Counted from the stretch's first letter, positions 39,850-50,507 are shown. The stretch: DNA of 64,000 nucleotides from Betaproteobacteria bacterium SCN2 (GCA_008923285.1 WBSG01000011.1:1-64000), one strand, 5' to 3'. The notes: a model not told the origin generated them from the sequence alone. Numbers and translations are program-made.

Positions 39850-41850
39850 ATGAGGCAGAACCAGCAACTCCCCCGCATCAGCATCAGCATCGTCGCGGGC
39901 TTCCTGATCGTGCTCGCCCTCATGATCAGCCTTGCCGTCGTCGGCCTGCGTTACATTTCCGAGGCCAATGCGCGGCTCAAGGACATCGTCGAGAACAACA
40001 ATCTCAAGACGGCGCTCGCCACGGACATGCAGTCTGCACTGCGGGAGCGCGCCCTGAGCATGCATGCCATGTCGATACTGACCGACCCCTTCGACAAGGA
40101 GGCGGAGATGGAGCGTTTCTATGGCTATGGGTCGGTCTACCTGAGCGCTCGCGAACGCCTCGAACAGCTGCCCCTGAGCCGACAGGAGCGCGAGACGCTT
40201 TCGCGCATCAGTGCGTTGATGGGCGAATCCAACCCCGAAGTCCTGGCGGTGATGGAAATGGGCCTGGCGGGAAACGACCAGGAAATCTTCGACCGCATAC
40301 GCAACAAGGCCTTGCCGAAGCAGCGAAAAATCGCCGATGAGGTCAGCGCCCTCATCCGCCTGCAACATGAGTTGACGGATGCCGCAATCAGGCGTGCGGA
40401 TTCCTCTTATGCCGAAGTGCGCAGCCTGATGATCGCGCTCGGCTCAAGCGCGGTGCTGGTCGGCCTGCTGGTCACCTTCTACGTCAGCCGCCGCGCCGGC
40501 CTGCAGGCGAAGCAACTGACCACGCAGGCTCTGTACGACTCGCTGACCGGGCTCCCCAACCGCAGCCTGCTGCGTGACCGCATCGAACAGGCCATCGCCC
40601 ATGCCCGCCGCAGCAATCGGCCTTTTTGCATTGCCATGATGGATCTCAACCGCTTCAAGGAAGTCAACGACACGCTGGGGCACAATGTCGGCGACGAATT
40701 GCTGCGCGAGGTCAGCCGTCGCCTGAGGAAGATCATGCGCGCGGAGGACACCGTCGCCCGCATGGGGGGCGACGAATTCGTCCTCGTGCTGCAGGGGCTG
40801 GGGAAGGACGGCATTCCCGCCTTCGCCCGCAAGCTGCACTCCGCGCTGGAAACAGCCTTCTTCTGGGGCAGCCAGCGCATCGATATCAGCGCCAGTACCG
40901 GCATCGCGCTTTTCCCGAGCCACGCCGAGGACGCCAGCTCGCTCATCCGCTATGCCGACATCGCCATGTACATGGCCAAGCGCTCCGGCCGGGATTACGC
41001 ACTCTACTCACCCGACCAGGAGCAGGTGAACCGCGACCGACTGTCGCTGAAAAGCCAGCTGCGCGAAGCGATCCAGTCCGGCCAGCTGACCCTGCACTAT
41101 CAGCCCAAGATCGACCATCGCACCTGCCAGGTCACTGGCGTGGAGGCGCTCGCGCGCTGGAACCATCCGGAAAAGGGCATGCTGGCGCCGGACAGCTTCA
41201 TTCCCCTGGCGGAAGAAGCCGGGCTGATCGAAGAAGTCACGCACTGGGTGCTCAAGACCGCCATCGCGCAGCTGGCCGCGTTGCATGCCGGCGGCCACCG
41301 CCTCACCATGGGCGTCAATCTTTCCGCGCGCAACCTGCACGAAATCGAACTGCCTGGAACCGTCGCGACCCTGCTCGCGGCAAATGGCGTCGCGCCGCAA
41401 TATCTGACGCTTGAAATCACCGAGAGCGCAGTCATGTTCAATCCGGCTGACGCCGTTTCCATCCTGGGCAAGCTCGACCGCATGGGCGTCATTCTCGCGA
41501 TCGATGATTTCGGTACCGGCTACTCCTCGCTGGCCCACCTCAGGCAGTTGCCGGTCGACGAGATCAAAATCGACAAGTCGTTCGTCATCGACATGGAACA
41601 AAACGAAAACGATGCCGTGATCGTGCGCTCGATCATCGATCTCGCCCACAACCTCGGGCTCAAGGCTGTCGCGGAAGGCGTGGACACCAGGGACGCCTGG
41701 GACACTCTCACCATTCTCGGTTGCGACTGCTCGCAGGGCTATTACCTCTGCAAGCCGCTTCCGCAAGAAAGCCTGCTGTCGTGGCTCGATGACTCTGCCG
41801 CCTTGTCCATGGCCGCCCTGCAGCCTGCCCGTGGCGCGGCGAGTTCCTGA
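39850..41850 (+). CDS. Membrane GGDEF-EAL cyclic-di-GMP protein
   Basis: 666 residues. Two membrane segments (about 10-33 and 197-216) flank a helical periplasmic sensor resembling a four-helix-bundle/chemoreceptor-like domain. The GGDEF domain is MGGDEFVLVLQG (306-310 intact) and the EAL domain begins HYQPKIDHRTCQVTGVEALARW (Glu432-Leu434 intact), with LEITESAVM and DDFGTGYSSLAHLRQLPVDE. Both synthase and phosphodiesterase motifs look active. It would set local c-di-GMP levels; no dedicated effector is next to it. ATG 39850 lies 46 bases after the HIT gene. Confidence 0.9.
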   Translation: MRQNQQLPRISISIVAGFLIVLALMISLAVVGLRYISEANARLKDIVENNNLKTALATDMQSALRERALSMHAMSILTDPFDKEAEMERFYGYGSVYLSARERLEQLPLSRQERETLSRISALMGESNPEVLAVMEMGLAGNDQEIFDRIRNKALPKQRKIADEVSALIRLQHELTDAAIRRADSSYAEVRSLMIALGSSAVLVGLLVTFYVSRRAGLQAKQLTTQALYDSLTGLPNRSLLRDRIEQAIAHARRSNRPFCIAMMDLNRFKEVNDTLGHNVGDELLREVSRRLRKIMRAEDTVARMGGDEFVLVLQGLGKDGIPAFARKLHSALETAFFWGSQRIDISASTGIALFPSHAEDASSLIRYADIAMYMAKRSGRDYALYSPDQEQVNRDRLSLKSQLREAIQSGQLTLHYQPKIDHRTCQVTGVEALARWNHPEKGMLAPDSFIPLAEEAGLIEEVTHWVLKTAIAQLAALHAGGHRLTMGVNLSARNLHEIELPGTVATLLAANGVAPQYLTLEITESAVMFNPADAVSILGKLDRMGVILAIDDFGTGYSSLAHLRQLPVDEIKIDKSFVIDMEQNENDAVIVRSIIDLAHNLGLKAVAEGVDTRDAWDTLTILGCDCSQGYYLCKPLPQESLLSWLDDSAALSMAALQPARGAASS

Positions 41851-41865
41851 GTCGGCAACGGCGCC

Positions 41866-43752
41866 TCAGGCGCCTTGTTCCAGCGCTTCCCAGCGCTCCA
41901 GCAGTTCCAGCAGCTCCAGCTCGATCTCTTCCATCCGCGCGTTCATGGCAGTGACATCGTTGCCCGCCTGCTGATAGGTAGCAGGCTCGGCCAGCGTTGC
42001 CTGGAGCTGCGCCTGTTCCTGCTCAAGCCTGCGGATCTTTTCCGGGATGGCCTCCAGCTCGCGCTGCTCCTTGTAGCCGAGCTTGCGCTTCTCCCTGCGC
42101 ACGCCTGTCGGCGGGGCCTTGGCTGCGGGCCTCGCTGCGGCCGCTTGCGGCCTGGCGCGCACCGCACGCTCACGCTTCCAGTCTTCGTAGCCGCCCGCGA
42201 CATAGGCCAGCAGGCCGTCGCCCTCGAAGGCGATGGATGCCGTGACGACGTTGTCGAGAAAGGCGCGGTCGTGCGAGACCAGGATCACCGTGCCGGAGTA
42301 GTCCTGCAGCAGCTGCTCCAGCAGTTCCAGAGTATCGATGTCGAGGTCGTTGGTCGGCTCGTCCAGCACCAGCACGTTGGCAGGGCGCGCGAACAGGCGC
42401 GCCAGCAATAGCCGATTGCGTTCGCCGCCGGACAGCGCTGACACCCTGGCGCGCGCGCGCTCCGGCGGAAACAGGAACTGTTCGAGGTAGCCGATGACAT
42501 GGGTTTTCTGGCCGGCGATTTCGACGTAATCCGAGCCCGGCGAGATGGTATCGACCAGCGTGGCGTCGTCATCGAGCACGTTGCGAAACTGGTCGAAGTA
42601 GGCCACCTGCAAATTGGTGCCGCGCTTGATGCGGCCGCTGTCGGGCTGCAGATCGCCGAGGATGAGCTTGATGAGCGTGGTCTTGCCTGCGCCGTTCGGG
42701 CCCAGCAGGCCGATCTTGTCGCCGCGCAGGACGGTGACGGAGAAATCGCGGATGAGGTCGCGGCCGGGAATGGCATAGCTGACGTGCTCCAGCTCGGCCA
42801 CCACCTTGCCCGAGCGCTCGCCGGCATCGAGCTGCAGGCCGACCTGGCCCAGCTGCTCGCGACGCGCTGCACGCTGGCGGCGCAGATCCTCGAGCCTGCG
42901 CACGCGTCCTTCGTTGCGCGTGCGGCGCGCCTCGATGCCCTTGCGGATCCAGGCCTCTTCCTGCTTCCAGAACTTGTCGAACTTGCGGCTCTGCGCCGTC
43001 TCGACTTCCAGTTGCTCGGCCTTTTTCACCTGGTAGTCGCTGAAGTTGCCCTTGTACTCGCGCAACTGCCCGCGATCGAGTTCGACGATGCGGTTGGCCA
43101 CGGCATCAAGAAAGCGCCGGTCATGGGTAATGAAAAACAGCGCACCGGCAAAGCCCTTGAGCAGTTCTTCCAGCCATTCGATGGCGGCAAAGTCGAGGTG
43201 GTTGGTAGGCTCGTCCAGCAGCAGCAATTCAGGATCGCCGGCCAGCGCGCGCGCCAGCGCCACGCGCTTCTTCTGCCCGCCGGACAAGGTTTCCACCAGG
43301 GTATCGGCCGGCAGGTCGAGGCGCGCCAGCACTTCCTCGACTTTTTGATTCAGCCGCCAGGCATCCTGCGCCTCCAGCTCGTGGGTGAGTTCGGCCAGTT
43401 CGTCATGCGCGGATTCGTCCCCTTCGGCCAGGCGATGCACCACCGCATGGTAGGCGGACAACAATGCCTGCGCTTCGCCCACGCCCTCCGCCACCGCCTC
43501 GAACACGCTGTGCCCGGGCGCAAATTGCGGTTCCTGGGGCACATGTGCGAGACGCAGCCCGGGTTTCTTCCACACCTCGCCGGCGTCGGGCCTGACGTCG
43601 CCCGCCAGCACCTTCATCAGGCTGGACTTGCCGGTGCCGTTGCGGCCGATGAGCCCGATGCGCTCGCCCGTATCGATGACCAGCGAAGCGCCGTCGAGCA
43701 GCGGCCAGTGCCCGTAGGCGAGTTCAAGTTTGTCGAGGATGGCTAAAGGCAT
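41866..43752 (-). CDS. uup: Uup-like ABC-F ATPase
   Basis: 628 residues, two ABC domains on one chain: GRNGTGKSSLMKV/LSGGQKKRVALARAL/LLDEPTNHLD, then GPNGAGKTTLIKL/LSGGERNRLLLARLF/LDEPTNDLD, joined by a basic helical linker (KAEQLEVETAQSRKFDKFWKQ) and ending in a coiled-coil C-terminal domain (IPEKIRRLEQEQAQLQATL). Uup acts on ribosomes and affects precise transposon excision. I start at ATG 43752. It has no Shine-Dalgarno and the long inverted repeat begins seven bases upstream. Confidence 0.93.
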   Translation of the reverse strand: MPLAILDKLELAYGHWPLLDGASLVIDTGERIGLIGRNGTGKSSLMKVLAGDVRPDAGEVWKKPGLRLAHVPQEPQFAPGHSVFEAVAEGVGEAQALLSAYHAVVHRLAEGDESAHDELAELTHELEAQDAWRLNQKVEEVLARLDLPADTLVETLSGGQKKRVALARALAGDPELLLLDEPTNHLDFAAIEWLEELLKGFAGALFFITHDRRFLDAVANRIVELDRGQLREYKGNFSDYQVKKAEQLEVETAQSRKFDKFWKQEEAWIRKGIEARRTRNEGRVRRLEDLRRQRAARREQLGQVGLQLDAGERSGKVVAELEHVSYAIPGRDLIRDFSVTVLRGDKIGLLGPNGAGKTTLIKLILGDLQPDSGRIKRGTNLQVAYFDQFRNVLDDDATLVDTISPGSDYVEIAGQKTHVIGYLEQFLFPPERARARVSALSGGERNRLLLARLFARPANVLVLDEPTNDLDIDTLELLEQLLQDYSGTVILVSHDRAFLDNVVTASIAFEGDGLLAYVAGGYEDWKRERAVRARPQAAAARPAAKAPPTGVRREKRKLGYKEQRELEAIPEKIRRLEQEQAQLQATLAEPATYQQAGNDVTAMNARMEEIELELLELLERWEALEQGA

Positions 43753-43758
43753 GGATGA

Positions 43759-43846
43759 ATTACACAGAGGTAACAGAGGCATCAGAGTAGAGTAAGGCAA
43801 ACCGATATAAGGTTTCCTCTGCTCCCTCTGCTGCCTCTGTGTGAAT
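43759..43846. repeat. Long imperfect inverted repeat in the uup leader
   Basis: The left arm (43759-43788, ACACAGAGGTAACAGAGGC) is mirrored by the right arm (43816-43846, GCTGCCTCTGTGTGAAT), with internal CAGAGG periodicity of about 10 bases. It lies between the uup start and the phoR stop, both on the minus strand, so it would be in the uup leader or the phoR-uup intercistronic RNA. Confidence 0.7.
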
Positions 43847-43863
43847 GAGGTTCTGAAGACCCG

Positions 43864-45198
43864 CTATTTTACGAGACTCAGGCGCGGTTGCTGTTCTTCG
43901 CCCTGCGCAGGGATGAGGCGTTCCGGCGGAAAAATGGCGGAAAACGTGCTGCCCTTGCCGGGCGTGCTCTGGATGTCGAGGCGGGCCCTGTGGCGGGTGA
44001 GGATGTGCTTGACGATGGCGAGCCCGAGGCCGGTGCCGCCGGTTTCGCGCGAGCGCGAGCGATCGATGCGGTAGAAGCGCTCGGTAAGGCGCGGCAGGTG
44101 CTCGGAGGGAATGCCTTCGCCGGTGTCGACCACCGAGAAGACCGGCTGGCCGTTCAGCACGGCCCAGCGCAGGGCGATCTCGCCGCCTTCCGGCGTATAG
44201 CGCACGGCATTGGAAACCAGGTTGGAGAAGGCGCTTTGCAGCTCCTGCAGGCTGCCGGACAGCCAGTCGTTGGAATCGATGGCCAGGCGGACGACATGGC
44301 GGCCGCGGCTCAGGGATTCCGCCTCGCGCACCAATTCACGCATCAGTTCGGGCATGTGCACCTGCTCCTCGGCCACGGTATTGGGTGACGATTCGAGCCT
44401 GGAGAGAGTCAAGAGGTCGTCGAGCAGGCGCTGCATGCGCCGGGTGTGGTTGAGCATGATGCCGAAATAGTGCTTGAGGTCGGCATCCGTAGGCTTGTCC
44501 AGATCGTTCAGGGTTTCGACGAAGCCGCCGACCACGGTCAACGGCGTACGCAGTTCATGCGAAACGTTGGCGACGAAGTCGCGGCGCATGGCATCGACCC
44601 GCTCTAGTTCGGTGATGTCGCGCACCATCAGCAGCTTCTGTTCGGCGCCGAAAGGCACCAGTTGCAAAAGCAGCTTGATGTCGCGATGGGCCGGTGAATT
44701 GATAGTCAGCTGCTGCGAAAAGTCGCGCGCCTCGAGGAAGTCGACGAAATCCGACTGCCGCATCAGATAATGGATGAACTGGCCGCGGTCGCGCTCCGCA
44801 TCGAGTCCGAGCAGTTGGCGGGAGGCCGGATTGCACCACTCGATGCGGTCCTGCTCGTTGAGGATGACGATGCCGTCCGGCACCGCTTCGGCGGCATGCT
44901 GAAAACGGCCCAGCGCGGTGGCCAGTTCAGACTGGCTCTGGCTTTGGCGTTTCTGCAGCTTTTCCAGGCGATAGAAGATGTCGCCCCACACACCGATGTC
45001 GCTCGGCGCAGGCTTGTCGCCGCCCTGTTCCAGCCAGCGCGCCAGGCGTCCTTCCTGCCACAGCTGGCGCAACAGATACGCCAGCAGTGCGGCAGCGGCG
45101 AACTGGAACGCGAGCGCCTCGCCGCCCCCGGCCCACAACACCAGGGCAATCAGCGTGATGACAGAGAGCGTTATGAGAGGACGCCACCAGAAACCCAT
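43864..45198 (-). CDS. phoR: Phosphate-regulon sensor kinase PhoR
   Basis: 444 residues from ATG 45198 (GGTGAAAAA before it). Two hydrophobic segments lie near the N-terminus (about 7-45), then a PAS domain (AAEAVPDGIVILNEQDRIEWCNPAS), the H-box FVANVSHELRTPLTVV with His214, NLVSNAVRYTPEGG, DTGEGIP and GGTGLGLAIVKH. Downstream of phoB with a 35-base gap on the same strand. No pst or phoU genes are nearby. Confidence 0.93.
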   Translation of the reverse strand: MGFWWRPLITLSVITLIALVLWAGGGEALAFQFAAAALLAYLLRQLWQEGRLARWLEQGGDKPAPSDIGVWGDIFYRLEKLQKRQSQSQSELATALGRFQHAAEAVPDGIVILNEQDRIEWCNPASRQLLGLDAERDRGQFIHYLMRQSDFVDFLEARDFSQQLTINSPAHRDIKLLLQLVPFGAEQKLLMVRDITELERVDAMRRDFVANVSHELRTPLTVVGGFVETLNDLDKPTDADLKHYFGIMLNHTRRMQRLLDDLLTLSRLESSPNTVAEEQVHMPELMRELVREAESLSRGRHVVRLAIDSNDWLSGSLQELQSAFSNLVSNAVRYTPEGGEIALRWAVLNGQPVFSVVDTGEGIPSEHLPRLTERFYRIDRSRSRETGGTGLGLAIVKHILTRHRARLDIQSTPGKGSTFSAIFPPERLIPAQGEEQQPRLSLVK

Positions 45199-45233
45199 TT
45201 TTTCACCTGCGTAGTGGGCGCTGGTGGGATTAT

Positions 45234-45923
45234 CTACTGTTGCGCAGAAAAACGGTAGCCTGCGCCGCGCACCGTCTGCACCAGCCCGTCGTGGCCGCTC
45301 ACTTCCAGGGCAAGCCGCAGCCTGCGGATATGCACATCGACGGTGCGTTCCTCGACGAAAACGTCGTCGCCCCACACCTGGTCCAGCAGTTGGGAGCGGC
45401 TGTAGACCCTTTCAGGATGCGTCATGAAGAAATGCAGCAGGCGAAACTCGGTCGGCCCCAGTTCCAGCGCCTTGCCGTTGCCGGTCACGCGGTGGCTGGC
45501 CGGATCCAGCCTGAGGCCGCTGATTTCTGCCGGCTCTTCGGTCATCTGCGGCGCGCGACGGCGCAGCACGGCGCGAATGCGCGACACCAGCTCGCGCGGC
45601 GAAAACGGCTTGGTGATGTAGTCGTCGGCGCCGGTGTCGAGGCCGGCCACCCGGTCCTGTTCCTCGCCGCGCGCGGTCAGCATGATGATGGGCACCGGCT
45701 GGTAGCGCTTGTCAGCGCGCAGGCGGCGGCAGAGGTCGATGCCGGACATGCCCGGCAGCATCCAGTCCAGCAGGATCACGTCCGGCAAGGTGGTTCTCAG
45801 GTACTGCAGCGCGCCCTCGGCATCGTCCGTGGCGGTGACCGTGTGGCCGGCCTGGCCGAGGTTCAGTTTCAGCAGCTCCTGTATGCCTGGCTCGTCTTCC
45901 ACCAGGAGGATGTTTGCAGCCAT
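45234..45923 (-). CDS. phoB: Phosphate-regulon response regulator PhoB
   Basis: 229 residues: receiver domain with Asp53 ([13 protein letters not shown]) and KPFSPREL, then an OmpR/PhoB winged helix ([46 protein letters not shown]). A strong Pho box and -10 lie directly upstream, so the operon is self-activated under phosphate starvation. Confidence 0.95.
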   Translation of the reverse strand: MAANILLVEDEPGIQELLKLNLGQAGHTVTATDDAEGALQYLRTTLPDVILLDWMLPGMSGIDLCRRLRADKRYQPVPIIMLTARGEEQDRVAGLDTGADDYITKPFSPRELVSRIRAVLRRRAPQMTEEPAEISGLRLDPASHRVTGNGKALELGPTEFRLLHFFMTHPERVYSRSQLLDQVWGDDVFVEERTVDVHIRRLRLALEVSGHDGLVQTVRGAGYRFSAQQ

Positions 45924-45953
45924 TTCAGGCTCCTGTTCGTTTAATCCTCGGGC

Positions 45954-45987
45954 ATAGTATGACGCCTAAATGACAGCTTTGTGACAG
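45954..45987 (-). promoter_or_regulatory. Pho box and -10 of phoBR
   Basis: On the minus strand CTGTCACAAAGCTGTCAT (45987-45970) is an almost ideal Pho box: two CTGTCAY repeats separated by four A/T-rich bases. Ten bases on is TACTAT (45959-45954), a -10 at the position expected for a PhoB-dependent promoter. It also lies only 34 bases before ubiE on the other strand. Confidence 0.88.
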
Positions 45988-46021
45988 GGCGACTAAGGCT
46001 TCCCGTCAGGTAAAATGGCGC

Positions 46022-46762
46022 ATGGACGAAAAAAACACCACCCATTTCGGCTTCAAGACCGTGGCCGAGTCGGAAAAGGCCGCCAAGGTCGCCGAGGTCT
46101 TCCACTCCGTGGCGCGCCGCTACGACCTCATGAACGACCTCATGTCGGGCGGCCTGCACCGGATATGGAAACGTTTCACAGTGAGCCAGGCAGGCCTGCG
46201 ACCCGGCCAGAAGGTGCTCGACATCGCCGGCGGCACCGGCGACATGACCCGGTTGTTTTTGAAGGAAGTCGGCAGAACCGGCGAAGTGGTGCTCACCGAC
46301 ATCAACTATTCCATGCTCAACGAAGGCAGGAACCGTCTGCTCAACGAGGGCACGATCACTCCGGTGGCGCAGTGCGACGCGGAAAAGCTGCCCTTCCCCG
46401 ACAATCATTTCGACTGCGTGTGCGTGTCCTTCGGCCTGCGCAACATGACTCACAAGGACCAGGCGCTGGCGGAGATGTACCGCGTGCTGAAGCCGGGCGG
46501 GCGCCTGCTGGTGCTGGAATTCTCCAAGGTATGGAAGCCGCTGGAGCCTCTCTACGATACCTATTCCTTCAAGGTGCTGCCGAAGATGGGCCAACTCATC
46601 ACCCAGGACGCCGACAGCTACCAGTATCTGGCCGAGTCCATCCGCATGCATCCCGGACAGGAAGAGCTGAAAGCCATGATGGAGGGCGTAGGCTTCGAGC
46701 GCGTGACCTACCACAACCTCACCGCCGGCGTGGTGGCCTTGCACAGGGGCTACAAGTTTTGA
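46022..46762 (+). CDS. ubiE: Ubiquinone/menaquinone C-methyltransferase UbiE
   Basis: 246 residues with [18 protein letters not shown], the SAM site [15 protein letters not shown] and [20 protein letters not shown]. It methylates the quinone ring in ubiquinone (and menaquinone) synthesis. TAAAAT at 46011-46016 lies five bases before the ATG, and the phoB Pho box is just upstream. First gene of ubiE-ubiJ-ubiB. Confidence 0.96.
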   Translation: MDEKNTTHFGFKTVAESEKAAKVAEVFHSVARRYDLMNDLMSGGLHRIWKRFTVSQAGLRPGQKVLDIAGGTGDMTRLFLKEVGRTGEVVLTDINYSMLNEGRNRLLNEGTITPVAQCDAEKLPFPDNHFDCVCVSFGLRNMTHKDQALAEMYRVLKPGGRLLVLEFSKVWKPLEPLYDTYSFKVLPKMGQLITQDADSYQYLAESIRMHPGQEELKAMMEGVGFERVTYHNLTAGVVALHRGYKF

Positions 46763-47334
46763 TCGCCGAGCAGCTCATCGCCAGCGGCCTTGACCGCCTG
46801 TTCGCCCAGACCCCGGGCGCGCGCGATGCGCTGGCCAGGCATGCCGGCCGCACCCTGGCGCTGGACCTGGCGCTGTTCCGCGCCAGGCTGATGATCGACG
46901 AAGGCGGCAGCCTGCGCGCCGCGCCGATGGACGAGCCGGAAGCCGTGATTTTCCTCACCCCCGAGGTGCTCCTGCGCCTGCCCGCGAAAGGCAAGGCCGC
47001 GTTCCGCGAGCTGCGCACCGAGGGCGACGCGGAACTGCTGTCCGCCTTCAACGATGCTTTCCAGCAGCTTGATCTCGACGCCGAAGCCGAATTGTCGCGC
47101 CTGTTCGGCCCCATCGCCGGTTTCCGCCTGGCCGAGGCCGGCCGCGCCTTCTCCGGCTGGGTGAAACAGGCGGCGGAAGACACTGCCCGCACCGTCGCCG
47201 AGTACGCCGTGGAAGAGTCGCCCATGCTGGCAGGCCGCGCCGACATCGACCGCTTCAATCGCGAGGTCGATGCGCTGCGTGACGAGGCCGCACGCCTGGA
47301 AGCACGCCTTTCCCGACTGGAAAAGGCCGAATGA
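46759..47334 (+). CDS. ubiJ: UbiJ, SCP2-domain ubiquinone accessory factor
   Basis: 191 residues from TTG 46759, overlapping the ubiE stop (TTGA). The N-terminal half is an SCP2-like lipid-binding domain ([30 protein letters not shown]) and the C-terminal half is a coiled coil ([22 protein letters not shown]). UbiJ is part of the soluble Ubi complex that holds the hydrophobic intermediates. Sequence is poorly conserved in this family, so position between ubiE and ubiB is a large part of the evidence. Confidence 0.88.
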   Translation: MIAEQLIASGLDRLFAQTPGARDALARHAGRTLALDLALFRARLMIDEGGSLRAAPMDEPEAVIFLTPEVLLRLPAKGKAAFRELRTEGDAELLSAFNDAFQQLDLDAEAELSRLFGPIAGFRLAEAGRAFSGWVKQAAEDTARTVAEYAVEESPMLAGRADIDRFNREVDALRDEAARLEARLSRLEKAE

Positions 47335-48860
47335 AATTCCTTCGCCTGCTCACGATCATGCGCGTGGGCATCCGTTACGGTCTCGACGATTTCCTGCTCG
47401 GCCATGCGCGCACCCGCTGGCTGCGGCCGCTGGTGCGTGGCCTGTTCTTCTGGCGCAATCTGTCGCGCCCGCGCGGCGAACGCCTGCGCCTCGCGCTGGA
47501 GTCGCTGGGTCCGCTGTTCGTCAAGTTCGGACAGATGCTGTCAACGCGCCGCGACCTTTTGCCCGACGACATCGCCGACGAACTGGCGCTCTTGCAGGAC
47601 CGCGTACCGCCCTACCCCTTCGCCCAGGTCGAGCGCGAGCTCAATGCCGCCTACGGCAAACCCTGGCAACAGGTGTTCACCGAACTTGATCCGACCCCGG
47701 TGGCCTCGGCTTCGGTGGCGCAGGTGCATTTCGCCGTGCTGCACGACGGCCGCGAGGTCGCCGTCAAGGTCCTGCGTCCCGGCATTGCGCGCATCATCGA
47801 GCACGACCTCGGCCTGCTCGATGCCGGCGCGCTGCTGATCGAGAAAATTTTTTCCGACGGCAAGCGCCTGCGTCCGCGCGAAGTGGTGGATGAATTCCGC
47901 AAGACCCTGGCCGACGAACTGGATTTGATGCGCGAGGCGTCCAACGCCGCGCTCTTGAAGCGCAACTTCGAACATTCGCCGCTGATGCGCGTGCCGGAAG
48001 TGCATTTCGACTACTGCCGCGAATCGGTGCTGGTCATGGAACGCATCCACGGCCTGCCCATCAGCCAGGTCGCCGCCCTGCGCACGGCCGGGGTCGACAT
48101 CCCCAGTCTGGCCAGAAGCGGCGTGGAAATCTTCTTCACCCAGGTATTTCGCGACGGCTTCTTCCATGCCGACATGCACCCGGGCAACATCTTCGTCGGC
48201 GTGGACGGCGCGGACAGGGGCCGCTACCTGGCGGTGGACTTCGGCATCTGCGGCACGCTGTCGGAAGTCGACAAGAACTACCTTGCCATCAACTTCCTCG
48301 CCGCCTTCCGCCGCGACTACAAGCGCTTTGCCGAGGCTCACATCGAGTCGGGCTGGGTACCGGCGAATACGCGGGTGGAAGAACTGGAGGCTGCAGTGCG
48401 CGCCTGCTGCGAGCCCTACTTCGACAAGCCGATCAAGGACATCTCCTTCGGCCACCTGCTGATGCGCCTGTTTGCCATGTCGCGCCGCTTCAATGTCGAG
48501 ATCCAGCCGCAGCTGGTGCTGCTGCAGAAGACCCTGCTGCAGATCGAGGGCCTGGGCCGCCAGCTCGATCCGGACCTGGACCTGTGGAAGACCGGCAAGC
48601 CTTATCTGGAGCGCTGGATGAGCGAGCAGCTCGGCTGGCGCGGCTTCGTGCGCCGCATGAAGGAGGAGGCGCCGGAATGGGCGCGCGTGCTGCCGCAGCT
48701 GCCGCGCCTCACTCACGCCTTCCTGTCGCGCCCGGCGAGGGACAGTGAACTGCAGGTCCGGATCGCGGCGCTGGAGGCGCGCCAGCGCCGCGCCGAGCGC
48801 ATGGCCCTGGCCGTGATCGTGGTGGTGGCGACTTTCGCCCTGGCGGGCTGGATCAGATGA
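47331..48860 (+). CDS. ubiB: UbiB, atypical kinase/ATPase for ubiquinone synthesis
   Basis: 509 residues with the ABC1/ADCK signature [20 protein letters not shown] (KxGQ), [34 protein letters not shown] and AVDFGICG, and two C-terminal hydrophobic helices ([15 protein letters not shown] at the end). It helps extract or deliver ubiquinone intermediates at the membrane. The ATG overlaps the ubiJ stop (ATGA). Confidence 0.96.
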   Translation: MKFLRLLTIMRVGIRYGLDDFLLGHARTRWLRPLVRGLFFWRNLSRPRGERLRLALESLGPLFVKFGQMLSTRRDLLPDDIADELALLQDRVPPYPFAQVERELNAAYGKPWQQVFTELDPTPVASASVAQVHFAVLHDGREVAVKVLRPGIARIIEHDLGLLDAGALLIEKIFSDGKRLRPREVVDEFRKTLADELDLMREASNAALLKRNFEHSPLMRVPEVHFDYCRESVLVMERIHGLPISQVAALRTAGVDIPSLARSGVEIFFTQVFRDGFFHADMHPGNIFVGVDGADRGRYLAVDFGICGTLSEVDKNYLAINFLAAFRRDYKRFAEAHIESGWVPANTRVEELEAAVRACCEPYFDKPIKDISFGHLLMRLFAMSRRFNVEIQPQLVLLQKTLLQIEGLGRQLDPDLDLWKTGKPYLERWMSEQLGWRGFVRRMKEEAPEWARVLPQLPRLTHAFLSRPARDSELQVRIAALEARQRRAERMALAVIVVVATFALAGWIR

Positions 48861-49471
48861 CGCAGCGGTCAACCTGGTTGACCGCCCTGCTGCTGGCCAC
48901 GCTGGCCGCCCTCGCGGTTTCCGGCATTGAACCTTACGATCGCCTCACCTGGTGGATGGAAGTCATGCCGGTGCTGATCGCGCTGCCGGTGCTGTATTTC
49001 ACCCGCAAAATTTTCCCGCTCACGCCGCTCCTGTACGGCCTGCTGTTCTTCCACGGCCTGGTGCTGATGCTGGGTGCGCATTACAGCTATTCGCGCGTGC
49101 CGCTGGGCTTCTGGCTGCAGGACTGGCTCGATCTCGCGCGCAATCATTACGACCGCATCGGCCATCTGGCCCAGGGTTTCGTGCCGGCGATTTTGGCGCG
49201 CGAAATCCTTGTCCGGCTCTCGCCGCTCAAGCCCGGCGGCTGGCTGTTCTTCCTGGTGTGCTGCGTGGCGCTGTCGGTGTCCGCCACCTACGAGTTCGTC
49301 GAATGGTGGGCCTCGCTGCTCTACGGCGCCGAGGCGGACGAGTTCCTCGCCACCCAGGGCGACATCTGGGACACGCAGTGGGACATGCTGCTGGCGCTGA
49401 TCGGCTGCCTGGTCTCGCAATTGCTGCTGTCAGGCTGGCACGACCGCCAGCTCAGTCGATATCTGAAATAA
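48857..49471 (+). CDS. yjdF: YjdF-like membrane protein (DUF2238)
   Basis: 204 residues with about five to six membrane spans and the conserved core [34 protein letters not shown] and [16 protein letters not shown]. It belongs to DUF2238/YjdF, unknown function. It overlaps ubiB by four bases and its 3' end overlaps the convergent nadA gene by 20 bases. Confidence 0.85.
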   Translation: MTQRSTWLTALLLATLAALAVSGIEPYDRLTWWMEVMPVLIALPVLYFTRKIFPLTPLLYGLLFFHGLVLMLGAHYSYSRVPLGFWLQDWLDLARNHYDRIGHLAQGFVPAILAREILVRLSPLKPGGWLFFLVCCVALSVSATYEFVEWWASLLYGAEADEFLATQGDIWDTQWDMLLALIGCLVSQLLLSGWHDRQLSRYLK

Positions 49472-50507
49472 CCCCGGCCTTCATCTTGGCGGCGAAATCG
49501 AGCATGCGCTCGATCGGCACCACGGCCTTTTTGCGGATGGTTTCGTCGATGTGGATTTCGTTGGCGCCGGTTTCCAGCACCCGCTTCAAATTGCGCAGGC
49601 CGTTCATCGCCATCCACGGGCAGTGCGCGCAGGACAGGCAGGTGGCGCCGTGGCCGCCGGTAGGCGCCTCGATCAGCACCTTGCCCGGGGCTTCCTCGCG
49701 CATCTTGTGGAAAATGCCGTTGTCGGTGGCGACGATGAACTCGCGATTGGGCAGGTTCTTCGCCGCCTCGATGATCTGGGTGGTCGAGCCCACCACGTCG
49801 GCCAGCGCGATCACGTCTGCCGGCGATTCGGGATGCACCAGCACCGCGGCTTCGGGATGCAGCGCCTTCATCCGGATCAGCGCGTCGGCCTGGAAGGCCT
49901 CGTGCACCACGCAGCTGCCTTCCCACAGCACCATGTCGGCGCCGCTCACCTGCTGCACGTAGCGACCGAGGTGGCGGTCCGGCGCCCACAAAAGTTTCTC
50001 GCCGCGCGCATGCAGGTACCTGGCGAGCCTGACCGCGATGCTGGAGGTCACCACCCAGTCGGCGCGCGCCTTCACCGCGGCGCTGGTGTTGGAATACACC
50101 ACCACGGTGCGGTCGGGGTGCTGGTCGCAGAATTCGGCAAACTCCTTGGCCGGGCAGGACAGGTCGAGCGAGCACTCCGCTTCCAGCGTCGGCATCAGCA
50201 CGCGCTTTTCCGGGTTGAGTATCTTCGCGGTCTCGCCCATGAAGCGCACGCCGGCGACGATGATGGTCCTGGCCGGATGGGCGTGGCCGAAGCGCGCCAT
50301 TTCCAGCGAGTCCGACACCTTGCCGCCGGTTTCCTCGGCCAGGTCCTGCAGGTCGGCATTGGTGTAGTAATGCGCCACCAGCACCGCATCCTGCGCCTTC
50401 ATCAGCGCCGTGATCTCGGCCTTGAGCGTCGCGCGCTCGACCTCATCCAGCTGCTCTTCCACGATGGGCGGCACGCTGATCTGTTTCATGAACTGTAAAG
50501 CCTGCAT
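49452..50507 (-). CDS. nadA: Quinolinate synthase A
   Basis: 351 residues with [16 protein letters not shown], the first cluster Cys in [35 protein letters not shown] and the C-terminal [15 protein letters not shown]. The Cys residues hold one 4Fe-4S cluster. The enzyme condenses iminoaspartate and dihydroxyacetone phosphate to quinolinate for NAD synthesis. Start at ATG 50507; ATG 50489 is possible. It is a lone nad gene here. Confidence 0.95.
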   Translation of the reverse strand: MQALQFMKQISVPPIVEEQLDEVERATLKAEITALMKAQDAVLVAHYYTNADLQDLAEETGGKVSDSLEMARFGHAHPARTIIVAGVRFMGETAKILNPEKRVLMPTLEAECSLDLSCPAKEFAEFCDQHPDRTVVVYSNTSAAVKARADWVVTSSIAVRLARYLHARGEKLLWAPDRHLGRYVQQVSGADMVLWEGSCVVHEAFQADALIRMKALHPEAAVLVHPESPADVIALADVVGSTTQIIEAAKNLPNREFIVATDNGIFHKMREEAPGKVLIEAPTGGHGATCLSCAHCPWMAMNGLRNLKRVLETGANEIHIDETIRKKAVVPIERMLDFAAKMKAGVISDID

